38,336 nucleotides of DNA from Gracilaria gracilis (lineage: Eukaryota > Rhodophyta > Florideophyceae > Gracilariales > Gracilariaceae), in the NCBI GenBank assembly GCA_030374805.1, contig JARGSG010000192.1, positions 1-38,336 of the forward strand, in the 5' to 3' direction. The translations under genes and the position numbers were made by a program. The notes below the pieces were generated by a model. It did no database searches and had not been told where the DNA came from. It was given only the letters and a program-made list of their open reading frames with translations. Numbering within the stretch: the stretch's first letter is position 1; each line of letters opens with the position of its first letter. Of this stretch, positions 20,671 through 28,935 are shown piece after piece.

Positions 20671-20722
20671 GTGTAGGTGCCTTTTACAGAAAGAACTTAA
20701 TTTATTCAATTTGTTCTCCTCG

Positions 20723-20745
20723 CGTAGTACGAACTTCGTACTACG
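20723..20745. repeat. Palindrome cgtagtacgaa-c-ttcgtactacg
   Basis: Perfect 11-bp arms around one base. Lies about 50 bp after the previous palindrome and about 100 bp before the next gene start. Confidence 0.85.
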
Positions 20746-20843
20746 AAGCCGTTGTTGAAGTGATCAGGGCTGCGTGGTTACAAGTTTCATCCTCTAATAC
20801 CTTCGACGTCTTCCGCAATTCATTTAGTTGAGTACTCCATACA

Positions 20844-21794
20844 ATGTCGAGTAAGAGTTTGCAGGGTATCAGTAGAGTCTGTGCCAGATTACGCACGTAT
20901 TCGGGTTCGCGTGCGCCTTCCAGAATTGCCGCAGCACATTCGTCATGGTTCAAGATCCCTGAAGAAGGAATGGTCTGTTCTCCGCTTCTCCTATAGTATT
21001 GCACTGCATCACAGTTCTGACTATTCAGAGAATCCTTTTGCTTCTACATCTCGCTTGACAAACTATAGAAGGACTTCGAGCTGTTGGCGAGGGGGTCAAC
21101 GTTTTTTCTTGTCGGGCCGACTACGGGAACCCTTTTCGCATTAACTTCCGCGCATGTGGCTGCCCCGCATAGGTATGAGAATTACTTTCCACATGAGTGG
21201 CTGCGTCACGTGCAGGACAGAAACTGCAGAAGTTTGATAGAAACAAGAAGCAAAGATGGAAAGGAAGTAGAATCGACTATCTGCAATCTACCGCTAGCAT
21301 CGGGGTTTAGACATGCCGGTCTGGATGTGGCGGCCTTTGCACTCGATGATAAGTCGGAGGAGATTATCAGAAGCCGGAATATATCTATACTGAAGATAGA
21401 TGATGCTGAACCTAAGGTTGGAGCGGAGGTAACAATGGGGGGCTTTAGATTACTTGGAGAAAGCGGCTCTGGGACAGAGGCGGTTGTAGAAACGACTATG
21501 GATGGGAAGGTATCAGAGGTGATGAAATCTCGCGTTTTTGTCAATACTGGAGAGATTGAAAGTGAGATGGGAATGTGCGGCGGACCTGTGGTTTTAAAGG
21601 ACAGCCCGGATATGTGCTTTGGGATTCTTGAAGGGCTTGTACCTCGGGTTGAAGACGGGCAGGATGCTGGAGAAATGCATCGTCGCGTTTCCGGACATTC
21701 GGTGTTCATTACGGCTCGCGAACTGCAAATGTTTGTGCACGACATAGAAACGGAAGTAGCTCGAGCCAGCGACACAAAACAAGCGAAGAAGTGA
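20844..21794 (+). CDS. Trypsin-fold peptidase-like protein with Cys nucleophile, probably mitochondrial
   Basis: Exon 1 from ATG 20844 to 20972 encodes a basic, Ser/Arg-rich, acid-free leader (MSSKSLQGISRVCARLRTYS) that looks like a mitochondrial presequence, ending IPEEGM. A proposed 96-nt intron (20973-21068, gtctgt to ctatag) keeps the phase and joins KDFELLARGSTFFLVG. The main domain has TSAHVAAP (catalytic His of the chymotrypsin fold), YFPHEWLRHV, GLDVAAFAL (catalytic Asp) and GMCGGPVV where chymotrypsin has GDSGGP, so Cys sits at the nucleophile place. Spliced length is about 284 residues. Without the intron the conserved frame has no ATG, which is why I infer it. The GxCGG arrangement is known from 3C-like cysteine proteases. 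An inactive or differently acting family member is possible. Substrate unknown. Confidence 0.65.
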
Positions 21795-21891
21795 ACGATT
21801 CATGAGTGCAGTACCATATGTGCAACACAAGTAGAAGTATAAGAATCAACACAGTTCATATTTACTTTGTAATCCGAAGAATTAGAGGTGA

Positions 21892-22491
21892 GAATGCGGA
21901 GAAAAGGCGGACCGGTTCGCAGAGCTGCCCATGTACTTTATGAAGTACCACGGATGCAACCCCGCGCACCGCGTGGTGGACGTGATGGAGTACGCCAACT
22001 ACGTGCTGGACTGCCGACACATGGTGCTGGACAACCTGCAGTTCATGACGTACTACAGCAGCGGCGGCGGCGGCGGCAACGGCAGCGAGCGAGGGCGCTT
22101 CGAGGTGATGGACGACGCGCTAGCGCAGCTACGACAGTTCGCGTCCAGCAGCGGCGCGCACGTGACGCTGGTGGTGCACCCGCGCAAGACGGACGACGAC
22201 TGTCGCATCCAGATCGCCAGCGTGTACGGCTCGGCAAAGGCCACGCAGGAGGCCGACAACGTGCTGGTGCTGCAGCGTACCGACGGCGGAAAGGAACTGG
22301 AGGTGCTGAAAAACCGCTTCGACGGCGCCGTGGGCTCCATCGCGCTGCGCTTCGACGCCAAGCGCCTGCTCTACTGCGAGCGCGACTGCAGCGGCGACTG
22401 GCCGCTCCGCGCCGCCACCGAGCGCCGCCGCCGTGCCGTGGGCGACGGCGACGGCGACGGCGACGGCGGCGGTGGTGGTGGTGGTGGTGGT

Positions 22492-22523
<32 letters not shown>

Positions 22524-22620
22524 TGTTGTGCGCAGAAAAGAAGCGCACGAACGGCGGGCGGTGGGCGCGCGGCACGCAGGCGACGGCGGTGGCGCTGGCG
22601 TGGACTCGCTGTTCGACTGA
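21892..22620 (+). pseudogene. TWNK: 5'-truncated Twinkle mitochondrial replicative helicase fragment
   Basis: The frame begins after stop codons at 21883 and 21889 and at once matches the C-terminal half of Twinkle (DnaB/gp4-type helicase of mitochondrial or organellar DNA): ADRFAELPMYFM, Walker B in MVLDNLQFM, the H3/H4 region HVTLVVHPRK, GSAKATQEADNVLVLQ and the arginine finger LKNRFDGAVG. The primase-like N-terminus, linker and Walker A are absent and nothing like them lies upstream; the previous gene ends only about 100 bp away. Past the domain is a poly-Gly run and a short tail ending VDSLFD. Base composition shifts to very GC-rich at about 21,900, exactly where homology begins. Alternatives: last exon of a gene whose upstream exons were lost in assembly, or a retained fragment. 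Confidence 0.8.
22440..22527. repeat. GGC/GGT/GAC triplet repeat (poly-Asp-Gly then poly-Gly)
   Basis: Triplet expansion inside the Twinkle fragment: about four ggcgac units, then about 22 glycine codons of ggt and ggc. In the protein this is a flexible Gly-rich tail, not part of the helicase core. Confidence 0.9.
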
Positions 22621-22997
22621 CGGGCGCTCGCGCCCCATGAGGGGCAGCAGCAGTTGGCGAGAAAAGGGGCGCGCGCGTATGTAGGAACTTGATGAGATAT
22701 CTACCTTCGTATGAGAGACGATGCGCGTCAGCGCGAGCGCGAGCGCAACACACGTGAAGCGGCGGCGCGTTGCGCGATTTCGGCCATGCGTCGCGTGCCA
22801 CAACACACGCGCGGCGCTATGTGATATATGCCGCCGACCGACCGCGCGCGCGCCGCGCGCCAATGCGCGCGCCGCACGTTGTACAGCGCATCCATCGCGC
22901 CGCCGCCGCCGCGCGCCGTGGCACGTGTGCGCGAGCACCGCCGCGCAGGCGTGTAAAAGCGGCGCGCGCCATCTGCGAGCGATGCGACCGAGGCGCG

Positions 22998-23075
22998 CCT
23001 CCATCTCTCCCTCTCTCCCTGTCTCCCTGTCTCCCCCTCTCTCTCTCTCTCCCTCTCTCCCTCTCTCTCTCTCTT
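22998..23075. repeat. CT-rich pyrimidine tract upstream of DAHP synthase
   Basis: Nearly pure C/T (ctctctccctgtctccc) ending about 35 bp before the DAHP synthase ATG, so it is probably 5' leader or core promoter DNA. Similar in style to the tract at 9631-9720. Confidence 0.85.
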
Positions 23076-23108
23076 TGGGCGCTTTCCCTTCTGCGATCAT
23101 TGTCCAAC

Positions 23109-24827
23109 ATGAGCTGCGCCGCCTTCGTCTCCCCGCTGCCGCTTTCCGCGCGTCGTGCCTCCCACCGCCTGTCGCCTTCTTCTTCCTCGCCGTCGTCGTC
23201 GTCGCCGACGTCGCCGCTCACAACGTGCCCGACCGCCGTGTTGCAGGAGCCGGTGCCGCCGCCCGTCGTGCCGCCGGCCGGCGGCGACGCCGCGTCGCAG
23301 CCCCCCGCCGCCGCCGCCGCTCCGTGGACGCCCGCCAGCTGGCGCGCGCGCCGCGCGCTGCAGCAGCCGCGCTATCCGCACGCGCCGCAGCTGGCCGCCG
23401 TGGAGCGCGCGCTGAGCCGCGTGCCGCCGCTGGTGGCGCCCGGCGAGACGCGCTCGCTGCAGCGTCAGCTGGCCGCCGCGTGCAGCGGCCACGCCTTCGT
23501 GCTGCAGGGCGGCGACTGCGCAGAGGCGCTGGACGAAAGCGCCGCCGGCGTCAAGTCCACGCTGTCCGCGCTCTTCAAGATGGCCGTCGTGCTCATGTGG
23601 GGGGGGAAGAAGCACGTCGTCAAGATCGGCCGCCTTGCCGGCCAGTTTGGAAAGCCGCGCAGCAGCGACTTTGAGCTGCGCGACGGCATGCAGCTCCCCA
23701 GTTACAGAGGCGAGGTATGTATTCGTGCTTGTCCGCGCTTTGTTTCTCTGCTGCTCTTTGCTGTGCACCACCACTGACGCCCTGTGTGCTTGTTGTAGAA
23801 TATCAACGCCGCTCCCTTCACGCCGGAGGCGCGTACGCCGGATCCGCAACGCATGCTGCGCGCGTATCACAGCAGCGCCGCCAAGTCCAACCTGGCACGC
23901 GCGCTGGCGGGCGGCGGCTTCGCCGACCTCACGCGCGTCAAGGAGTGGGGCATGGACTGGTCGTTGGCCACGTCGCGCGGCAGGCAATACATGGCCACCG
24001 CCGAGCGCATTGCCGAGGCGCTGTCCTTCATGGACACCTGCGGCCTTTCTAGTAATCAACCGGCCGTCACCAGTACCGAGGTGTACACCTCGCATGAGGC
24101 GCTGCTGCTGCCGTATGAGCAGGCTTTGACCCGCTTTGATCCGGAGAGTGGCGCGTTTTATGCGGGCAGTGGCCATCTGCTTTGGGTTGGTGAGCGTACC
24201 AGGGGTATTGATGATGCGCATGTCCAGTTTGTGAGCGGTATTTCAAATCGTAAGTTGTGCTTGTTATCTACCTTGTGCTCCTCTTTGTGTGTCTAACCTT
24301 TGTGTGTGTTATTATGTTCTTGTTCAGCTATCGCTGTAAAGGCTGGTCCCACTATGAAGCCCGAGGACTTGCTTCGTCTGTGCGATGTTCTCAACCCGCA
24401 CAATGTGCCTGGCCGACTCACCATCATCACCAGAATGGGTGCCGACAACATTCTTCAAGCTCTGCCCCCGCTCATTCGCGCCGTACAACGCGAGGGCCGC
24501 AACGTGCTGTGGGTGTCCGACAGCATGCATGGAAACACCTTCAAGACCGATTCGGGCTACAAGACACGCTCATGGAATCGAATCATGGCAGAGGTGCGAG
24601 GCTTCTTCACGGTGCACGCTGCAGAGGGCTCCATTCCGGGTGGGCTGCATTTTGAAATGACCGGCAAGGAAGTCACCGAGTGTGTTGGCGGCACAACACA
24701 GGTCAAGTCGGAACATCTTCCTCAACGGTATGAAAGCTTGTGTGACCCCAGGCTTAATCAGTCGCAATCTTTGGAAATGGCGTTTGAAGTTGCCGAGATT
24801 CTGCGCACAATGAGAGACATTGAATAG
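23109..24827 (+). CDS. Class II (plant-type) 3-deoxy-D-arabino-heptulosonate 7-phosphate synthase, plastid, three exons
   Basis: First enzyme of the shikimate pathway: condenses phosphoenolpyruvate and erythrose 4-phosphate to DAHP in the plastid stroma. Exons 23109-23714, 23799-24249 and 24328-24827 (introns of 84 and 78 nt, gtatgt..tgtag and gtaagt..ttcag) give 518 residues. The leader MSCAAFVSPLPLSARR has the early Phe of red-algal transit peptides. Class II motifs: FVLQGGDCAE (metal-binding Cys), KIGRLAGQFGKPRS, NLAR, DWSLATSRG, TSHEALLLPYE, HLLWVGERTR, GPTMKPEDLL, SMHGNTF, GGLHFEMTG and the end of the barrel VTECVGG. Exons 1 and 2 are extremely GC-rich while exon 3 is not, an odd gradient within one gene. 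I use the ATG at 23109 rather than the earlier in-frame ATGs because the upstream frame is low-complexity. Confidence 0.97.
23715..23798 (+). other. Intron 1 of DAHP synthase
   Basis: 84 nt, gtatgt to ttgtag, phase 0, between ..YRGE and NINAAPF..; conserved protein sequence runs across the join. Confidence 0.95.
24250..24327 (+). other. Intron 2 of DAHP synthase
   Basis: 78 nt, gtaagt to gttcag; the split codon gives Pro in SGISNPIAVKAGP. Confidence 0.95.
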
Positions 24828-25425
24828 TACCAACCGTACAGGTACCGCTGCCGTCAAAGACTCTACAAATAGCCTTTCATCATCAGCGTGATGATCCTGC
24901 AACTGTTTGATATTGTACATATTGTAGGTACTATATACAAAGTCTGTGCAATTGCCAACGGTACATGTTTGGTCACTGATTAGTTTAGATAGTTTGATGT
25001 TGCGACGCGAGTTTCCTGCCAGATCTCGCCATGCGCTGTAAAAGTTTGTCACAGATTTGGGACATATGATAATCTTGGGGCAAGTTCCGCTACTTGAATT
25101 CTATTCAAACTGAAACTACAGAGCTTTTACAAGAACCAGCTTCACCAACTCTTGACCTTGATGGGAACCAACACTACAAGAAAACTCCGTATTCGTTTTC
25201 AAAACATGTCTTCGCTGTTGTTAGTACATTAAGTAAAAAAGAAAAGTTATGTTGAGTCTAGCGCAGCTACGCACTCTACACTGTACGCTGCACAGATTTG
25301 GTCATTAACATGTACTTCTGTCTCAAGTCGAGTCCACTTTGTACACTTTCGTTTCTTGGCAATTGATCTTCCGAGAAATCCTGACACATTTCTGACTTGA
25401 GTATCTACACATATCTATTACCCTT
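24828..25425. other. Intergenic region between convergent DAHP synthase and Dicer
   Basis: About 600 AT-richer nt with the 3' ends of both genes. Contains a short inverted patch (catcatcagcgtgatgatc, near 24880). No coding signal that I can support. Confidence 0.5.
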
Positions 25426-28400
25426 CTAGAAACTCCTCCCACGTCTCACGTCCAATTTTCGTTTCAGGCTCCGTTGTTGCAATCGCATTCTAAGTCGTGA
25501 ACCGTCGCTATTGGGGTCGTTCTCACCCGCACGGAGTCTTTCTAATGCTTTCACGGCGGCCTGAAGTTTTGCTCGCTTCCATTTGCTGCCTTTGCCAACA
25601 GCGATCTTTTCTTCTAGTATGTAGACTGATACAATACTAAACTTGGCGCTCCGACTTCCGCCTCTGATAGCCTCATATCGCGGCATACATCCCAACTTCC
25701 ACTCTTTGATCACGAGATCATGTAGCTCATGGACTGGGTGTAGGTCATCTCGACTTGGGTCTGCGTTTATGCGCAATGAATCGCGAAGCAGGTTCATGCA
25801 AACTCTCCACGCCTGACGCAATCCAGAGTCCACATACACAGCACCCAGAATCGCTTCAAACACATCGCCAAGAATTTTCGGGGCCGCAAGCTCTCCTAGA
25901 TTACGTTTGAAGGCGCCATGGCCGCCCAATTCATCCTCTTGGGTCAAATCTTGATCCACTGTTGCTGCAAACTGTTGCACATCCCGAGTTAACGTTTCAC
26001 TGCTCATATACAAGAAGTTCTGCAGTCCTAGCGTTATACTCGTCCTGGCAAACGCCTCATTGCTCACAACATTTGATTTGAGATCTGTGAGCTTACCTGG
26101 GTCAAGCTCAGGGTACATTTCGTACAAATACCAGACGACAAAGAAATCTGCAATCGCGTCCCCGAGGAATTCCAGGCGTTCGAATGTTTCCAGGTCTGCA
26201 TAAGGCTTGTTTTGGTGATACGATGAATGTGTAAGGGCGCAGACTAGCAGAGGCCTTCGCTTGAAGATGTAGCCAATGTTCTTCTCGATGATGCCGAAAT
26301 GATCTTCCCATGGTTTCGAAGGGTTTGCGATACGTTCGTCATATGGAAAGGCAGCAGGTGACATTTCAGTTGGTGTCGGGCTCCCTTTAACATGCATTGC
26401 ATGAGCAGCAGCAAGCAACATTTCTGAGTGCGAGGGTTCGACGTCGTCAAACACACCGAATGCTTCCAAAAGTTTGTACCCACTTATGTAGCCTTGTTCG
26501 ACTGATACAGAGGAGAAAGGATGACTTATACTGGGCTCTTTGCTCTTTGCTTCAGTTTCCTGATTCACAAGTACTGGTTCTTCTTTCGCTTCCCCATCTG
26601 CCCGTTTTCTTTCTTCGAGTTGCTTCTGATCCACTACATCGTCTTCATCATCAGAACCATTGCATAGATCAATAACCCAGTCCGCAGAATCTGCGTTCTT
26701 GTCCAGATCCACTGCTCGAAGTTGAAAGAACTCTTCATCAACAGAGGTAGATCCATGCAAAAAGAACGCCCCACAAATGGCTTCAACAACGTCTGCTAGG
26801 CCCTTGATAGAAATCAGTTGAGTGCGTCCTTCCATATCCGTACCAGGAGGTTTCCATTCACTGAGTTCAGCTCTCCTGTTCCGGTAGTAATTTTGGAGTC
26901 CAACCGCCTTCCCAACCTCGTAGAGACGCGCATTGCATACGAGATGCCGTCGTTTTGTATGCATTTTACCTTCTGAGTCATGCGGAAACCTAGTGAATAC
27001 TCTCACAGTGGATGATAACTTCAATAGAGCATCTCCAAGGAATTCAAGTCTCTCATAATTGGCTACTTGACTGACATTGGTAGACGTGACAGACCTGATC
27101 AAAAGTCCAAGATCGCACTTCATTCCAGTCCTCTTGAACAACAAATCCCTCAACTCACACATGGCAAGATGATGTTCCAGTAAAAGCGCTACTGGTGGAA
27201 CAAATAGGAATCCAACCGACATCGGATGTCTTCGACAAAGCTCTGGGACGAGGTATCGCGTCTCACCCGAGTTAACCACAGAACGCTCGGACAATTGAAG
27301 CTGTGAGGCCCCTTGTACTAAATCACACAAATCCATGAGGGTTCTAGTTCTAGGTCTCGCTCCCATAAGCAAAGGCTGCGTAAGATCCTTCAGCCCCTGC
27401 GGAAAGTATTTCTTCATATACGTCTCTAACGAATAACGTACATCACCAATCCAAAACTTTCTCCTCTTCCTGATGTTTCGCTCAACATCAAATTTCTTCA
27501 GATGGTCGAAGCTACTAGAAGCTCGGCGGCGTTTACGTGACTTCTTTTGCTCTTCAAACACGAGACGATTTCGTTTGACACACCATTTGACGGGTCTTAG
27601 CTTCTCATTGGTAGTCAGACTTTCAGGGTTTGGCGGTGATGCCGACTCCTGGATGTGTGCGGAAGGGGGAGAAGACAATTTCGCGTCATCATCTGGTGCA
27701 CCTGTTAGATCGATGACCTCCTTACTTTTATATTCTGGGGAAGGACTTTGATTAGCCACTTCTGCTTGCTTGGCGATCGTCTTGTCATTTGTGTGAACAT
27801 TTACAAGATGGCGAAGGTCGTCATGAGGTATAATCGTGCCATCAGGACGGAGGGCAAACTTCCGACTTCTGGTCACTTCACACAATGGGCTGATATTCTC
27901 CTGCAGCTTCCCCGATAAAATGAAAAACTCCGAGGACATAGAAGAGTACAAGAGGGTACCTTCGAGTTCTTTCAAGCGAGCTGAACTTAATGGGTCGCAT
28001 TTTCGACCTTCAATCGCACGCACTTCCGGGTCCTGGAGCTCTATGACTTTTCGTATGTTTTCCCAGTCGATCTCTCGATTACACGCTAAGTCATGATCGT
28101 CATGTGCCAAGTCTTGATCATCTGATCGAAAGTATTTCTTCAAGATGTCTTTCCCGGCCAGCTCAATACTGCTTCCCTTGTGGTAATCGTTTTCAAATCC
28201 ATCAACAGCATCTCGAATTCTGCTTGTTCTCGGCCTTCCAGAAGGTGGAACCTGCGCTATCTTCACCGGTAGGACAAGATACATGCGACAGTACTTTCGC
28301 CACGATTCCTTCTCAGAGGGCGTCTTTAAGTCGAGCGCCTCTTCCCAAACGAAATCTGATCTTCCCACCCAGTGCATTAGAGATGGAAACAAAACTGTTC

Positions 28401-28935
28401 CATACTCCCTACCCAACTTTACCTGCTGCTGAGACAACTTTACAGGCCCGTGATAGAACAACTTCGCATATCCAGACACGGAAATAGTGCTTCCAGTTCC
28501 AAAGAAAGAGTCCTTCAAGCATACAAGCAACTCATCCTCTTCAAGCTTTCTAGAAAAGACAAATATGAAATCTTCGATTCCAGAACGCCGTGTTTCTGCT
28601 GCTGCTGATGAAGCAGAAGTAGCCGATGGAAAATCATTGTAGAGAACGACGGAATACTGATGACTGGGAATCCCCGAACGCAATTCAGGACCAAGAAGCG
28701 CTACTGCCGGGCTACATGTAAAGGGGGAGGTCTTTTCTAAGTCGTTGCTCCTTCTGTTCTCGTGGTGTTCCCCGATTGTCCAATATGACCCCGTTCGTGC
28801 TACCGAATTCGGATTACTTCCGACTGACCGTCTTCTTCTTCGAATGTATGTGGGTTCCTTTCTGTTCAGGGATAAGGCATTTTTTCCGCTCCACACCGTG
28901 AGGTCTATTGGAGTCTCTGTTGCCATCATCGTCAT
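25426..28935 (-). CDS. DCL: Dicer-like ribonuclease: PAZ region, two RNase III domains, dsRBD
   Basis: 1169-codon frame forming the catalytic part of a Dicer, which cuts double-stranded RNA into small RNAs. About 305-560 is the PAZ/connector region (TLLYSSMSSEFFILSGKLQE, later YSLETYMKKYF and TQPLLMGA), interrupted at about 370-490 by a charged insert. RNase IIIa (about 560-740) starts with YLVPELCRRHP and has YERLEFLGDALLKL and KGLADVVEAICGAFF. RNase IIIb (about 879-1045) has THSSY, FERLEFLGDAIADF and PKILGDVFEAILGAVYVDSG. All acidic metal ligands are present in both. A double-stranded-RNA-binding domain follows at about 1066-1137 (KWKRAKLQAAVKALERL). An acidic linker (about 740-860) separates the RNase domains. 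The frame continues upstream in other frames into a helicase-like region, so 28935 is not the true start. Confidence 0.94.
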   Translation of the reverse strand: MTMMATETPIDLTVWSGKNALSLNRKEPTYIRRRRRSVGSNPNSVARTGSYWTIGEHHENRRSNDLEKTSPFTCSPAVALLGPELRSGIPSHQYSVVLYNDFPSATSASSAAAETRRSGIEDFIFVFSRKLEEDELLVCLKDSFFGTGSTISVSGYAKLFYHGPVKLSQQQVKLGREYGTVLFPSLMHWVGRSDFVWEEALDLKTPSEKESWRKYCRMYLVLPVKIAQVPPSGRPRTSRIRDAVDGFENDYHKGSSIELAGKDILKKYFRSDDQDLAHDDHDLACNREIDWENIRKVIELQDPEVRAIEGRKCDPLSSARLKELEGTLLYSSMSSEFFILSGKLQENISPLCEVTRSRKFALRPDGTIIPHDDLRHLVNVHTNDKTIAKQAEVANQSPSPEYKSKEVIDLTGAPDDDAKLSSPPSAHIQESASPPNPESLTTNEKLRPVKWCVKRNRLVFEEQKKSRKRRRASSSFDHLKKFDVERNIRKRRKFWIGDVRYSLETYMKKYFPQGLKDLTQPLLMGARPRTRTLMDLCDLVQGASQLQLSERSVVNSGETRYLVPELCRRHPMSVGFLFVPPVALLLEHHLAMCELRDLLFKRTGMKCDLGLLIRSVTSTNVSQVANYERLEFLGDALLKLSSTVRVFTRFPHDSEGKMHTKRRHLVCNARLYEVGKAVGLQNYYRNRRAELSEWKPPGTDMEGRTQLISIKGLADVVEAICGAFFLHGSTSVDEEFFQLRAVDLDKNADSADWVIDLCNGSDDEDDVVDQKQLEERKRADGEAKEEPVLVNQETEAKSKEPSISHPFSSVSVEQGYISGYKLLEAFGVFDDVEPSHSEMLLAAAHAMHVKGSPTPTEMSPAAFPYDERIANPSKPWEDHFGIIEKNIGYIFKRRPLLVCALTHSSYHQNKPYADLETFERLEFLGDAIADFFVVWYLYEMYPELDPGKLTDLKSNVVSNEAFARTSITLGLQNFLYMSSETLTRDVQQFAATVDQDLTQEDELGGHGAFKRNLGELAAPKILGDVFEAILGAVYVDSGLRQAWRVCMNLLRDSLRINADPSRDDLHPVHELHDLVIKEWKLGCMPRYEAIRGGSRSAKFSIVSVYILEEKIAVGKGSKWKRAKLQAAVKALERLRAGENDPNSDGSRLRMRLQQRSLKRKLDVRRGRSF

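Larger units (their letters stand above)
20376..20843. other. Intergenic region with two palindromes
   Basis: Ku80 3' end to the next gene on the same strand. Holds two strong inverted repeats, listed separately. No conserved coding signal. Confidence 0.5.

Noticed and set aside
22043..23100. Long Arg/Ala-rich minus-strand frames opposite Twinkle and DAHP synthase
   Set aside because: Open because of extreme GC content; no family features, and the opposite strand has real conserved genes.
22770..23108. Upstream extension of the DAHP synthase frame
   Set aside because: Encodes the CT-repeat as Pro/Leu/Ser runs; the ATG at 23109 gives a proper transit peptide.
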